A stretch of 64,000 bases of DNA from positions 62,001 through 126,000 of the forward strand of contig NZ_AP024901.1 of NCBI RefSeq assembly GCF_024347075.1, read 5' to 3'. Under the pieces are notes generated by a model. It ran no database searches. It was given only the letters and a program-made list of their open reading frames with translations, and was not told the origin of the DNA. A program made the position numbers and the translations under genes. Shown in pieces: positions 9,025-17,794 of this stretch. Source of the stretch: Vibrio rarus. GTDB lineage: Bacteria > Pseudomonadota > Gammaproteobacteria > Enterobacterales > Vibrionaceae. Every line of letters starts with the position of its first letter. Within the stretch, counting starts at the first letter, position 1.

Positions 9025-9780
9025 ATGTCTAATAAAGTAGCATTTATTTCTGGCGCAACAGGTGGCATTGGCTTCCAAGTTGCTAAACGTCTTGGCCAAG
9101 ATGGTTATACAGTCATTCTTAACGGTATCGAAGATGACAAAGGTGCAGAGCGTTTAGTTGAACTTAAAGAAGCGGGTATCGAAGCTGAATACTACGGTTT
9201 TGACGTAACTGATGAGCACGCAGTAACTGCTAACATCAACACTATTGGTGAGAAATACGGTCATATTGACGTTGTTGTAAACAACGCTGGTGGCTTAGGT
9301 GGTCGTAGCCCAATCGAAGGTATGGAAACAGATTTCTTCCGTAAAGTTATGGCTCTTAACTTGGACAGTGCATTCTTCGTATCTCGTGCTGCAATCCCAT
9401 TTTTGAAGAAGTCTGAAAATGCTTCTATCATCAACTTCACATCAAATGCAGCTTGGAATGCCGGCGGCCCTGGTGCTGGTATTTATGGTACATCTAAAGC
9501 TGCTGTACACACTTTGACTCGTGCATTAGCAAAAGAACTAGCACCTGCAAACATTCGTGTTAACGCTGTATCTCCTGGTACTATCGATACTCCTTTCCAT
9601 GCTCAAATCAAATCAACTAAACCAGAAGTATTTGCTTCTTGGGCTAATAGCATCATGCTTGGTCGTCTAGGCCAACCTGAAGAAGTTGCTTCAGCAATTT
9701 CTTTCTTAGTAAGCAAAGACGCTTCGTTTATTACTGCTGAAACACTACAAATCGGTGGTGGCCAAGCTCTAGGTATTTAA
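9025..9780 (+). CDS. SDR oxidoreductase, acetoacetyl-CoA/3-oxoacyl reductase-like
   Basis: The product is a short-chain dehydrogenase of about 251 residues. It has the glycine-rich cofactor motif GATGGIG near the N-terminus, NNAG in the fourth strand, and the YGTSK active-site Tyr/Lys. The closest families I recognise are acetoacetyl-CoA reductase (PhaB) and 3-oxoacyl-ACP reductase (FabG); a PhaB role would need a PHA synthase, which is not in the window. The frame extends to 8992, but the ATG at 9025 fits the family start. Codon use is very regular, suggesting good expression. A terminator follows. Confidence 0.8.
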   Translation: MSNKVAFISGATGGIGFQVAKRLGQDGYTVILNGIEDDKGAERLVELKEAGIEAEYYGFDVTDEHAVTANINTIGEKYGHIDVVVNNAGGLGGRSPIEGMETDFFRKVMALNLDSAFFVSRAAIPFLKKSENASIINFTSNAAWNAGGPGAGIYGTSKAAVHTLTRALAKELAPANIRVNAVSPGTIDTPFHAQIKSTKPEVFASWANSIMLGRLGQPEEVASAISFLVSKDASFITAETLQIGGGQALGI

Positions 9781-9823
9781 TATCTAGGATTAGTGTAATA
9801 ACTAATCGGTAAGCATAATCTTG

Positions 9824-9858
9824 AAACTGCAGTTCAAATATGGACTGCAGTTTTTTTT
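9824..9858 (+). terminator. Terminator after the SDR gene
   Basis: AAACTGCAGT pairs with ACTGCAGTTT over a 10-base loop and a run of eight T residues follows. Confidence 0.85.
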
Positions 9859-9883
9859 ATGTAAATGAGTGAAATAACAGAAT

Positions 9884-9900
9884 AAAGGACACACACCTTA
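9884..9900 (-). repeat. REP-like element, left boundary of RAYT element
   Basis: AAAGGACACACACCTTA is the inverted copy of the GGTGTGTGTCC word that occurs twice on the other side of the RAYT gene (11142-11185) and four times at 17.3-17.5 kb. Confidence 0.7.
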
Positions 9901-10025
9901 CCTACCGCTAAAAAAATGAAGGCAGAAGCAGAGGGTGGAGGTTAAGGTATAAAAATCAGCTATTAAAAAATGCCACTATGGCTGAATAATTGATATGGAT
10001 GCATCAACATTATTAGTTAAGTTGT

Positions 10026-10997
10026 TTAACCCATCGGATACATGTGTATTTTCGATTTACCAAGTAGAGTTGTAGCGTGTTTAACGTCATCACTAGAGCC
10101 AATAGCAGTAAAGCGTGATCTTTCTAAATATTTGCATGTATACAACCAGCGTTTTCGTTTTAATTTTAATCGATCGAGAATGGGGGGGGCCTGGTTATTA
10201 ATAGAGGATTTTCCTACTCTGAATTCTCTAGCTGTCCAATCGACCAGTTGAAAGTAATCAAATGCAGAAAATGGTAAACAATCTGAAGCTTCATTGAGCG
10301 CTTCATTATAAAATGGTTTGAGATGACATTTGCCCATTGTATTTTGCTTTATGTGGCTTACTCGAGCCTTAAATGATGTAAATTGGGACTCTTCTGGTGT
10401 GCTGGCTATTCCTGCTCGAACAGGGTTTAGATCTACATAAGCCATTGCTGCTAAAAGCGCTGTATCATTGAGCAACGCTTGGCTTTTAAAGCGACTTTCC
10501 CAGAAGTGACCTTTGCATTTGTCTTCCTGGTTTGCTTTACAGGCGATATAGTAATTTAACTCTTTCATAAACCAACTTAAACTCCATAAGCGGTCACGCC
10601 ATTTATCAATAATAGAGAGACATTTACTGTTATCTATATTGCTAATTACTTTTAGTTGAAGCCAATCTTTAATGATAGTTGGAATTTTATGATTAAGGCT
10701 CCACCGCTCTACGACTTCTTCATCTGACAAAGCTAAAGCCTGTGCTTTATCAACACAAAGAACAACGTGATAGTGGTTACTCATGATGGCATAAGCGCAA
10801 ATATGAACACAATACATATGGGCGAGTGACTTCATTTTGCTTTCTACCCATCCTTTGCGGTGTTCATAATTAGTTTGAGTACTATGGTTTCGGCCACACA
10901 GATAACTTTGTCTAACGCACCGCGATACGCAATGGTAGTAGGGGGTTGCCTCTATAGATATCAATTGTTTTCTGGCTGTTGTCATACCGATGCCCAC
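10026..10997 (-). CDS. REP-associated tyrosine transposase (Y1_Tnp/RAYT)
   Basis: The 323-residue product shows the RAYT signature: an opening ATPYYHCVSRCVRQSYLCG, the metal-binding HUH pair (His75 and His77) in MSNHYHVVL, and the nucleophile Tyr187 in AMAYVDLNPVRAG. These single-strand nucleases act on REP hairpins and resemble IS200/IS605 TnpA but are usually domesticated. The frame is intact. The flanking REP words (9884-9900; 11142-11185) are its probable targets. A second, diverged copy lies at 34825-35802. An ATG at 10985 is an alternative start. Confidence 0.85.
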   Translation of the reverse strand: MGIGMTTARKQLISIEATPYYHCVSRCVRQSYLCGRNHSTQTNYEHRKGWVESKMKSLAHMYCVHICAYAIMSNHYHVVLCVDKAQALALSDEEVVERWSLNHKIPTIIKDWLQLKVISNIDNSKCLSIIDKWRDRLWSLSWFMKELNYYIACKANQEDKCKGHFWESRFKSQALLNDTALLAAMAYVDLNPVRAGIASTPEESQFTSFKARVSHIKQNTMGKCHLKPFYNEALNEASDCLPFSAFDYFQLVDWTAREFRVGKSSINNQAPPILDRLKLKRKRWLYTCKYLERSRFTAIGSSDDVKHATTLLGKSKIHMYPMG

Positions 10998-11141
10998 AGA
11001 AATTCATGTTAGATATTAATAAATAGCCTAAATAGAGAATAAAGGTATCAACAGAGTCTAAATCAGTTGCAATTCATACTTGAATGGTACTAAAGGTGCT
11101 TGAGTTGAGAGTAGGGTGTGGCTATGAATCTAAAAATGTAA

Positions 11142-11185
11142 GGTGTGTGTCCTAGATATGTTAGGTGTGTGTCCTAGATATGTTA
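11142..11185 (+). repeat. Exact 22-base tandem REP repeat
   Basis: The unit begins GGTGTGTGTCCTAGATATG and occurs twice head to tail without a mismatch (11142-11163 and 11164-11185). The first 11 bases are the REP word inverted at 9884-9900. Confidence 0.85.
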
Positions 11186-11190
11186 GATAT

Positions 11191-11219
11191 AAAAAATCCC
11201 CAATTAAGGGGATTTTTTA
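11191..11219. terminator. Bidirectional terminator
   Basis: AAAAAATCCCC pairs with GGGGATTTTTT around AATTAA. It serves the lipoprotein gene read from the right and could also stop transcripts entering from the RAYT side. Confidence 0.8.
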
Positions 11220-11245
11220 ATGTTGGTCGGTGTGATATATGCTGC

Positions 11246-11995
11246 TTACTGAATTTCAGAAATTAAGTTATCAGACCATTTTTTGCTTGCGCTTTCTTGG
11301 CTGATAAGGCTAGAAGGTAGTTGTTTTAAACCTGATTTATCAATTAGCTGCTGCATGCTATCAAAGCTAAATTGGTTTTCATGATCGAGCAAATTTTTCG
11401 CTTTATTTGCATCTTGACCGTGCTTAACAGTTGCACTAGTTACATAAAGTGCATCGCTTTTTAGATCTTTAGTTTCAATAGCGAAGCTAGAGTCATAACC
11501 TTTATTATCTTGATCAGCTTTGCGCAATTCAATGCGGCCGAAGTGTGCTTTTTTATAGTTGATACCATGGGTATGTTGGAAATCTTGATTGATTTGAATG
11601 CCATCAATTTCTCTAAATAGCTCAGCTACACCACCGTGATTATCAAAATAAACTTGAATAGAAGTCACTTGTGCATTCACACCAAGATCTTTACAGACAT
11701 TTGTGTCATGGATTGTTTTGATCGTAGCTTGCTTATCCATTGATTGTAAGTTGGCCTTCACTGTGCTCACATTATAGGCTTGGTTATCTGGGTCATTTGA
11801 GGCTACAGCATAGCAAGTATCTACTGGGGCTCCGGTATCTGAGCTTGGAAGTTCAAGGGCAATTGTCGTAGCGATAATGTCTTGAGTCAGTTTATGTTTT
11901 TCATGTTTAATAGCATTATCCACAGAATCAGAATTACAAGCTGATAGCAGAGAGGCCGTGATAACAGCTAAAGTAAATGCAGGGATCTTTTTCAT
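11246..11995 (-). CDS. Hypothetical lipoprotein
   Basis: The 249-residue product has a lipoprotein signal peptide ending in LLSAC (Cys at about residue 20). The mature part is hydrophilic, with two further cysteines (in DTCYA and NVCKD) that could form a disulfide in the periplasm. The middle has a tyrosine- and aspartate-rich beta-type region. I do not recognise a family. It is a single gene ending at a bidirectional terminator. Confidence 0.65.
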   Translation of the reverse strand: MKKIPAFTLAVITASLLSACNSDSVDNAIKHEKHKLTQDIIATTIALELPSSDTGAPVDTCYAVASNDPDNQAYNVSTVKANLQSMDKQATIKTIHDTNVCKDLGVNAQVTSIQVYFDNHGGVAELFREIDGIQINQDFQHTHGINYKKAHFGRIELRKADQDNKGYDSSFAIETKDLKSDALYVTSATVKHGQDANKAKNLLDHENQFSFDSMQQLIDKSGLKQLPSSLISQESASKKWSDNLISEIQ

Positions 11996-12137
11996 TTTTA
12001 TTCCTTAGACAAGCGTTTAATTAATAAACAGACGTGACGAATTTTCGATAGCATAGGGAATATGTGATGAGAAAGGACAAACGGAATCTTAATTCTTAAA
12101 AAACAATAAGCAATCAAAATACCTGATGGAAAAGTAG

Positions 12138-12170
12138 AGAAAAGGTACCGTATTTTGAAATCGGTACCTT
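12138..12170 (-). terminator. Terminator of nadE
   Basis: Read on the minus strand, AAGGTACCG pairs with CGGTACCTT across 11 bases and T residues follow. It lies just past the nadE stop codon. Confidence 0.75.
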
Positions 12171-12189
12171 GTTTTGTTGGTTAGTTGAA

Positions 12190-13017
12190 TCAATCGTAAA
12201 TGGTTGGAATTGGCTTACGTTTGTGCTGTGTACGCTTATAAATATTGATGATGGTTTGTTTAGCCTGCTCAGCTAATGGCTTTCCTTCAAGAAAGTTATC
12301 AATATCATCATAGGTAACGCTGAGAGCATCTTCGTCGGCCTTTTGCGGATCCAGTTCTTCGAGATCGGCGGTAGGGATCTTAGTGACTAATTGCTCTGGT
12401 GCACCCAATTGTTTCGCTAATTGGCGAACTTGTCGTTTACTCAATCCAAATAGTGGCGCCAGATCACAAGCTCCATCGCCAAACTTGGTATAAAAGCCAG
12501 TGATATTTTCAGCTGAGTGATCAGTTCCTAAAACTAACCCTCCCACATAGCCTGCTATTTGATATTGGGCGATCATTCGTGCTCGCGCTTTGACATTGCC
12601 TTTTACAAAATCAATCTTTTCTGGGCTGTTTGGCATTAAGCCGGTATTTTGCAATGCAACGCCGGTGGCACTATGCAACCCATTGACACCCTCTTCAATA
12701 TTCACCGATACTGAGTGAGAAGGTTGAATAAAAGAAAGTGCAAGTTGCGCTTCATCTTCATCTTTTTGTTCGCCGTAAGGTAAACGAACAGCAATAAATT
12801 GATAATGGTCTTTATTCTCCGCGTTGAGTTGGTTTACCGCCAGTTGTGCTAGGCGCCCACAAGTAGTTGAGTCCACTCCTCCGCTTATACCCAGGATGAG
12901 AGATTTACAGCCTGCTTCACGCATTTTTTCTTTTATAAAGTTAACGCGTCGTTCAATCTCAAAGTCAACGTCGATGCTTGGCAATACACGCATTTCTTGG
13001 CGAATTTCTTGTTCCAT
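12190..13017 (-). CDS. nadE: Ammonia-dependent NAD+ synthetase
   Basis: NadE turns deamido-NAD (nicotinate adenine dinucleotide), ATP and ammonia into NAD+. The 275-residue length equals the bacterial ammonia-type enzyme, with no glutaminase domain. The ATP-pyrophosphatase P-loop SGGVDS is at residues 45-50. Downstream stretches include [27 protein letters not shown] substrate-binding sequence and a C-terminal [10 protein letters not shown] tail. The gene is divergent from an adenylyltransferase-like gene, which suggests a shared NAD-biosynthesis theme. Confidence 0.95.
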   Translation of the reverse strand: MEQEIRQEMRVLPSIDVDFEIERRVNFIKEKMREAGCKSLILGISGGVDSTTCGRLAQLAVNQLNAENKDHYQFIAVRLPYGEQKDEDEAQLALSFIQPSHSVSVNIEEGVNGLHSATGVALQNTGLMPNSPEKIDFVKGNVKARARMIAQYQIAGYVGGLVLGTDHSAENITGFYTKFGDGACDLAPLFGLSKRQVRQLAKQLGAPEQLVTKIPTADLEELDPQKADEDALSVTYDDIDNFLEGKPLAEQAKQTIINIYKRTQHKRKPIPTIYD

Positions 13018-13112
13018 GAGTTAAATGTCCTAAAAATTAAAAGGCAACTTTTGCTATCATATTGCAAATTCACATTGGGCTCAATTTACAACATGGAAGA
13101 GAAAGCGAAATC

Positions 13113-13634
13113 ATGAATAAAATAGCGGTGTTTGGTAGTGCATTTAATCCGCCTAGCTTTGGTCACTTGAGTGTGATTGAACGTCTATCTCATTTTGATC
13201 AGGTGTTACTTGTACCGAGTATTGCTCATGCATGGGGGAAACAGATGCTCGACTATACAGAGCGTTGTTCTATGATTAAGGCATTTATTAGTGATATCCC
13301 TTGTAGCAATGTCAGTTTGTCATGCATTGAAAAAGAATTAGAAAATGGACAGGGGCCAGTGACCACATTTCATCTGCTCTGTGCGTTACAAATGGCCAAC
13401 CCGAATGCTGAACTGACTTTTGTTATCGGACCCGATAATCTTTTTAATTTTTCAAAGTTCTATAAATTTGAAGAAATAATGCGACGTTGGAGTGTGTTGG
13501 CTTGTCCAGAAACCGTTGCGATTCGGAGTACAGAAATACGCGAAAAACTGGTGCAGGGTCAAGATATTCAACATTTGACCAGTGAAAGCGTGGTCAAAAT
13601 ATTGCAAAACAATGACTTATACCGCATTATTTAA
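13113..13634 (+). CDS. Nicotinate-nucleotide adenylyltransferase-like nucleotidyltransferase
   Basis: The protein (173 residues from ATG 13113) has the nucleotidyltransferase motif GSAFNPPSFGHL near its N-terminus and a C-terminal STEIREKL helix like the ISSTxIR motif of NadD. It should transfer AMP to a nicotinate or nicotinamide mononucleotide. It is shorter than standard NadD (about 213 residues) and lies beside nadE, so it may be a second enzyme besides a housekeeping NadD elsewhere. The frame extends to 13062, but the conserved start is at 13113. Confidence 0.75.
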   Translation: MNKIAVFGSAFNPPSFGHLSVIERLSHFDQVLLVPSIAHAWGKQMLDYTERCSMIKAFISDIPCSNVSLSCIEKELENGQGPVTTFHLLCALQMANPNAELTFVIGPDNLFNFSKFYKFEEIMRRWSVLACPETVAIRSTEIREKLVQGQDIQHLTSESVVKILQNNDLYRII

Positions 13635-13676
13635 ACGGGTATGAAACCAGTTTGATTAAGGGTGTAATGGAACGTT

Positions 13677-14162
13677 GTGGCGCAGTTTAAGCGAATATTA
13701 GCATTGGTATGTGGCACTTTTATGGCTGCAAGTTCTGAAGCTTGCGTTGTCGATCGCGATCCGTCTCGTTCAATTGTCTTAATTGAATCAACACTTGAAC
13801 TTTGTGAAGAGTTTATTGAAACAGTGGATGAACTTGTGGATGATCTGTTGGTTTCTACGCATCTTAAAGAACAATCGACGACGGTGGGTTACTGGTCTGA
13901 GTGGATGTTACAAAATGTTGACGAGCCTTTATTGACGCAACGCGTAGATGAGGGGTTCTTTGGCTTAGGTATTTATCGTCCTTATGAAATGACAGATAAT
14001 GATCCTGACCTTTCTTACGAGGATTGGATCAAAACTCATGGCTTACAATTGAGTGTAGGCATTGGTGAAAAAAAGAAAAATGAGCCACGAGTGAGACTGG
14101 ACTACCAGTGGCACGAACGCCATGAGGATGTGATTCATGTGCAGGTGGAGGTTCCCTTCTAA
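13677..14162 (+). CDS. Hypothetical secreted protein
   Basis: I do not recognise this 161-residue protein. It starts with GTG and has a probable signal peptide through about residue 22 (hydrophobic ILALVCGTFMAASSEA). The mature part is acidic, with cysteines in ACVVDRD and ELCEEF. It starts about 40 bases after the adenylyltransferase-like gene on the same strand, so the two may be cotranscribed. Confidence 0.55.
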   Translation: MAQFKRILALVCGTFMAASSEACVVDRDPSRSIVLIESTLELCEEFIETVDELVDDLLVSTHLKEQSTTVGYWSEWMLQNVDEPLLTQRVDEGFFGLGIYRPYEMTDNDPDLSYEDWIKTHGLQLSVGIGEKKKNEPRVRLDYQWHERHEDVIHVQVEVPF

Positions 14163-14196
14163 ATAAAGGTGACTTTTACTTTCCTATTTTTCCTTC

Positions 14197-14838
14197 TTAG
14201 TCACCTTTCTGTGGGCCTAAAATCGCCATTCTTGCCATTCTATACCCTTGTTCATTACCGGAAAATAATTGTTGAGCAATATAGCCATCTTTCTTTCCTG
14301 AAAGGCGCAGTTTCTCTGCTTCCTTTATCCTCATAACCATTTGGTACTCTGCTGAAAGAGGCTTGTTATGGCTATCCCATTGATTTATTTTTTGACTGAA
14401 GGCATTCATTTGCAGATTAGGGTGAATCTCTAATAGCTCATACTCAATGGCAGTTAGCAGTATCTTTTGTTGCTCTGATTGAGGGGGAACCTGTGTTAAT
14501 TTATTAACTAAGGCCACTAATAACGCACTGGGTTTTATATAGCCTGCTTGGCTAGAAAATAACTTGTTGATACGTTGCGATACTGCCACGATATGACAGC
14601 GAGTATTTGGAAAGTAGCTCATTGCCGATAGGCAATTAGCGGGTACCCAAAATGAATCACCTGCAACTATAGCGTATTCTAATTTGCCTAAGCGAAGGGT
14701 AATGACGCCTTCTGTCACATGGATAAGTTGATGCTTAAGCGTGGGTTTTCTAGAGGTGAGCGTCAGGTATTCAAATTGTTTTTTTTCAAACTGTATTGCG
14801 TAATGCATGTTGTATAGGGTGCGTTCAACAAATTTCAC
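14197..14838 (-). CDS. Cupin-type protein related to AraC sensor domains
   Basis: The 213-residue product has an N-terminal cupin-like region: residues about 30-70 read like an AraC-type sensor (HVTEGVITLRLG then GDSFWVPANCLSAMSYFP). The C-terminal part, which would hold two helix-turn-helix motifs in AraC proteins, is short and not recognisably DNA-binding, although it has helices ending in EQGYRMARMAILGP. It may be a reduced regulator. It is flanked by convergent and divergent neighbours and stands alone. Confidence 0.5.
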   Translation of the reverse strand: MKFVERTLYNMHYAIQFEKKQFEYLTLTSRKPTLKHQLIHVTEGVITLRLGKLEYAIVAGDSFWVPANCLSAMSYFPNTRCHIVAVSQRINKLFSSQAGYIKPSALLVALVNKLTQVPPQSEQQKILLTAIEYELLEIHPNLQMNAFSQKINQWDSHNKPLSAEYQMVMRIKEAEKLRLSGKKDGYIAQQLFSGNEQGYRMARMAILGPQKGD

Positions 14839-14992
14839 TTAGGTTATCGCGTTATGCTGTGCCCTGCCAACCCCAAAGCCCATTAATCAGTGATAATATC
14901 CAGTTATATGGTCAGACCTTATAAATTCATACATCAAACTAGCTGAAAATTGTGGTGTAAATGCGTAAAATCGACGTGATTTTAAGTAAACG

Positions 14993-16135
14993 ATGATGAA
15001 TATGTCCACTGATAACGATATCTATAAAGAGATTAGACCCTACAACGATGCAGAGATTGCGCCTGCGATCCAACGACTAATTGAAGATGAGGAATTTACC
15101 TCTGCAATTTTAAAGCATAAATTTTCTCACTACCCGCAATGGTGCCAACAATTAATGTCACCTTTGGTTAAGGTATATCTAAAAAAACGCTTAGGTAGAC
15201 TGACTTCTGTGGATTCTGTTCAGGTCGAAGTTGAACAATATTTACAAAAGGCACTGGATGCAACGACAGATGGGGTAACGTTTGAAGGTCTTGATAAGCT
15301 TGATCAAAGTACTCCTTACCTATTTATTTCTAACCATCGCGATATTGCGATGGATCCAGCATTGATCAACTATGGTTTGCACCATACCTCACATAAAACA
15401 GTACGTATTGCTATTGGTGATAACCTGTTAAGCAAACCTTGCTCTACTGAGTTGATGAAAATAAACAAAAGCTTCATTGTTAAACGTTCTGCTAAAGGGC
15501 CTAGAGAGATGTTGAAAGCCTTAGGGTTATTATCTTCTTATATTAAGCACTCTTTAGAAACGGGAAATTCGATTTGGATTGCCCAAAAAGAGGGGCGAGC
15601 TAAAGATGGCAATGATTTTACCGATCCCGCGATCATTAAGATGATTCAGCTTGAAGGGCGCAAGCGTAAAATGTCTTTTGCTGAGTATGTTAAATCACTC
15701 AAAATTGTACCCGTAGCCATTTCTTATGAGATTGATCCCTGTGATATTGCTAAAGCCAAAGAATTGCATGAAAAGGCCACTACTGGGCAGTATCAAAAAT
15801 CAGAATTTGAAGATATTAGTAGCATAGTACAGGGCATTACGGGTTATAAAGGTCGCGTAAATATTAGCTTTGGTGATGTGATTACGAAAGATATTGACGA
15901 TCCTGACACTTTGGCTGACGAAATTGATCGACAAATACATGCAAATTATAAAATTTTCCCAATCAACCTTCTTGCAGCAGGGGTTGAAGATAGCAGTATT
16001 AATCAGGTAACACGTGATAAGTTTAATCAGAAGTTAGCGCAATTGGATGAGGCTGCGCGTCCATTCTTGATTGATGGTTATGCAAATCCTGTTCGTAACG
16101 TATCCAAGGATAACTCGTTAGAAGTTGTCGCATAA
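14993..16135 (+). CDS. Glycerolipid acyltransferase domain protein (PlsC/PlsB-like)
   Basis: This 380-residue protein contains an acyltransferase core. The first catalytic block reads FISNHRDIAMDPA (about residues 110-122) and the second IAQKEGRAKDGND (about 195-207), matching the NHxxxxD and EGxR blocks of phospholipid acyltransferases. The spacing between His and the downstream Asp is five residues rather than the usual four, unless the Asp two residues after the His serves. Length exceeds PlsC (about 245). It probably acylates a glycerophospholipid precursor at the inner membrane. Starts at 14993, 14996 or 15002 are all possible. Confidence 0.7.
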   Translation: MMNMSTDNDIYKEIRPYNDAEIAPAIQRLIEDEEFTSAILKHKFSHYPQWCQQLMSPLVKVYLKKRLGRLTSVDSVQVEVEQYLQKALDATTDGVTFEGLDKLDQSTPYLFISNHRDIAMDPALINYGLHHTSHKTVRIAIGDNLLSKPCSTELMKINKSFIVKRSAKGPREMLKALGLLSSYIKHSLETGNSIWIAQKEGRAKDGNDFTDPAIIKMIQLEGRKRKMSFAEYVKSLKIVPVAISYEIDPCDIAKAKELHEKATTGQYQKSEFEDISSIVQGITGYKGRVNISFGDVITKDIDDPDTLADEIDRQIHANYKIFPINLLAAGVEDSSINQVTRDKFNQKLAQLDEAARPFLIDGYANPVRNVSKDNSLEVVA

Positions 16136-16217
16136 CACGATAATAAAAAGTGAGTTGCTTTGTAAAAGTGATTGCCTGGATAGCCGTGTAATGAGGGTAG
16201 TTTCGCAGGTGGTGAAT

Positions 16218-16249
16218 AAAAAGGGTCGAATGTGATTCGACCCTTTTTA
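16218..16249. terminator. Bidirectional terminator between acyltransferase and yfcZ genes
   Basis: AAAAAGGGTCGAA pairs with TTCGACCCTTTTT around a four-base loop; it can serve both converging genes. Confidence 0.85.
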
Positions 16250-16260
16250 ATAAGTAAGGA

Positions 16261-16560
16261 TTAGCGTGAAAGAGTACGGCTCTTAAGATCGAAAATCAAT
16301 TTTTCTGCACTTACTTCAAACTTCAATTTGGCATGAAGTTCGAATTGTTCGTTTTCCACAATTTCAAAGCTATGCTCAACAGCGCTATTCACTGTTTTAG
16401 CCAGTTCGACGTACTTTTCAAATTCCGCTTCTACAGCTTCTTTAGTAGAAGAAAATAGAGATACTTCAGATACCTCGTCACCTTCATTGATAATAAAGCC
16501 CATTTCACCGGCTACACCACATGCTTCACATACTTCAGGTTCTTTTATTACTCTTGACAT
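16261..16560 (-). CDS. yfcZ: YfcZ/YiiS family (DUF406) protein
   Basis: The product is a 99-residue cytoplasmic protein of the YfcZ/YiiS family, whose biochemical role is unknown. It shows the family's CEACG motif near the N-terminus and the small alpha-beta layout with a long central helix. The frame extends to 16614, but the ATG at 16560 has AGGAGA at ideal spacing and gives the family's standard length. It converges with the acyltransferase gene. Confidence 0.8.
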   Translation of the reverse strand: MSRVIKEPEVCEACGVAGEMGFIINEGDEVSEVSLFSSTKEAVEAEFEKYVELAKTVNSAVEHSFEIVENEQFELHAKLKFEVSAEKLIFDLKSRTLSR

Positions 16561-16778
16561 AGTCAATCTCCTGTAATGATTTGTCATCAGTGTACATAGC
16601 ATCGAGGTGTTCATCTACAAAAATATTTGTAATGATTAAACTTAAATTTGAAAAACGTGTATTGAGAATGTCATTTTGTCATTAGATTGTCAGGATAAAG
16701 TGCCCATTATTGAATCTTGATTACATCTATATGAGTATGAAGTCCAACTTAGATATCGACGTTAGACAAGGCGAAGCA

Positions 16779-17240
16779 ATGCCAAAACGCAGTAAAGAAG
16801 ATACGGAAATTACGGTCAACAACATTATGGATGTCGTTGTAGAACAACTATTAACCATTGGTTATGACAAAATGTCGTATACCACTTTGAGTCAAGCAAC
16901 GGGGATATCCCGTACAGGTATTAGTCATCATTTCCCCAAGAAAACAGACTTTACTAATGCCTTAGACAATAGAATTTTTTCTTTACTACTGACACATTTA
17001 AATTTTGAATCGGATCTAAAAAGTTTTACTCAAAGCTGGCTATCTTCCTTAGAGGCATCGCAATTTATGGCGATTATACGCCTAATGTTTCATCACTTAG
17101 TTATGTTTGATAGCGCTCATGAATTTACCCAAAAAGGAATGAATCGCCTAACTATGCAGTTAAAAGAACGTTATGGCGAAGCAGGGAAAAAGGAATTGGA
17201 GCGCTTACTCGGGTTAACGGTAATGAAATTAGCTTGCTAG
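16779..17240 (+). CDS. TetR-type transcriptional regulator
   Basis: The protein (153 residues from ATG 16779) has an N-terminal TetR helix-turn-helix reading GYDKMSYTTLSQATGISRTGISHHFPKKTDF, quoted here in part as TTLSQATGISRTG followed by SHHFPKK. The ligand domain is short. The frame starts at 16710, but AAGGCG before 16779 and the family pattern PKRSKED favour the later ATG. The target genes are not evident: the yfcZ gene is divergent, and the downstream side is REP-rich intergenic DNA. Confidence 0.8.
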   Translation: MPKRSKEDTEITVNNIMDVVVEQLLTIGYDKMSYTTLSQATGISRTGISHHFPKKTDFTNALDNRIFSLLLTHLNFESDLKSFTQSWLSSLEASQFMAIIRLMFHHLVMFDSAHEFTQKGMNRLTMQLKERYGEAGKKELERLLGLTVMKLAC

Positions 17241-17320
17241 AGTAGCGTTAAGGTACTGATGAGATACCAATGTATGTGTTTACTCAATGTTTTTTCGTTC
17301 CCGATCATAGACTTTAATTG

Positions 17321-17353
17321 AGGACACACACCTTACTTTAAGGTGTGTGTCCT
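17321..17353. repeat. Perfect REP hairpin (two inverted GGTGTGTGTCC words)
   Basis: A 15-base arm AGGACACACACCTTA is followed after CTT by its perfect complement TAAGGTGTGTGTCCT. The unit is a BIME-like palindrome. It follows the tetR gene and has few T residues after it (CCTTTTATTT), so it may also act as a terminator. Confidence 0.85.
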
Positions 17354-17403
17354 TTTATTTAGAAGCCATGGAGTGACGATCACTAACATGAGCTCGTAAA
17401 ATA

Positions 17404-17465
17404 TAAGGTGTCTGTCCCTTTATGTAGTTTAACGTAGTCTTTAGGGAATGAGGTGTGTGTCCTTA
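17404..17465 (+). repeat. Two further direct REP words
   Basis: TAAGGTGTCTGTCCC (17404-17418) is a one-base variant in the core, and GAGGTGTGTGTCCTTA (17450-17465) is a full copy. Together with the hairpin at 17321-17353 they form a four-copy cluster without an adjacent RAYT gene. Confidence 0.75.
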
Positions 17466-17515
17466 GTCGGTATTTTTGTATAATACATTCATACGTAATT
17501 TATTGAGATATTCCT

Positions 17516-17794
17516 ATGGCACGTACAGCCCATGCACTACACATTTTGGTTAAGCATAGAGATAAAGCGGAAGATATTATCAAGCAGCTAAAGAAAGGTG
17601 CTAAGTTTCAAACGCTTGCTCGTAAATATTCTACTTGTCCGTCGGGTAAAAAGGGCGGCGATTTAGGTGAGTTTAGACAAGGGCAAATGGTGCCACAGTT
17701 TGATAAAATCTGCTTTTCGGGAGAAACCTTGGTTCCTCATTTAGTGAAAACTAAATTTGGTTGGCATGTCGTCAAGGTGCTTTACAGGACATAG
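17516..17794 (+). CDS. ppiC: Parvulin-type peptidyl-prolyl cis-trans isomerase
   Basis: PpiC is a small cytoplasmic parvulin that isomerises peptidyl-proline bonds. The 92-residue length equals E. coli PpiC. The family blocks are seen in order: [33 protein letters not shown] (quoted in part as [15 protein letters not shown]), and the closing [12 protein letters not shown]. Its last codons are echoed by a 20-base near-duplicate at 17897-17916. The REP cluster immediately upstream lies in or near its promoter. Confidence 0.9.
   Translation: MARTAHALHILVKHRDKAEDIIKQLKKGAKFQTLARKYSTCPSGKKGGDLGEFRQGQMVPQFDKICFSGETLVPHLVKTKFGWHVVKVLYRT

Larger units (their letters stand above)
9884..11185. mobile_element. 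RAYT/REP element (transposase gene bracketed by inverted REP words)
   Basis: A 1.3-kb unit consists of an inverted GGACACACACC word at the left, a Y1/RAYT transposase gene, and two direct GGTGTGTGTCC words at the right. The inverted arrangement around the gene matches the REPtron layout known from other gammaproteobacteria. Exact ends cannot be set by eye, because no target duplication is obvious. Confidence 0.6.
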
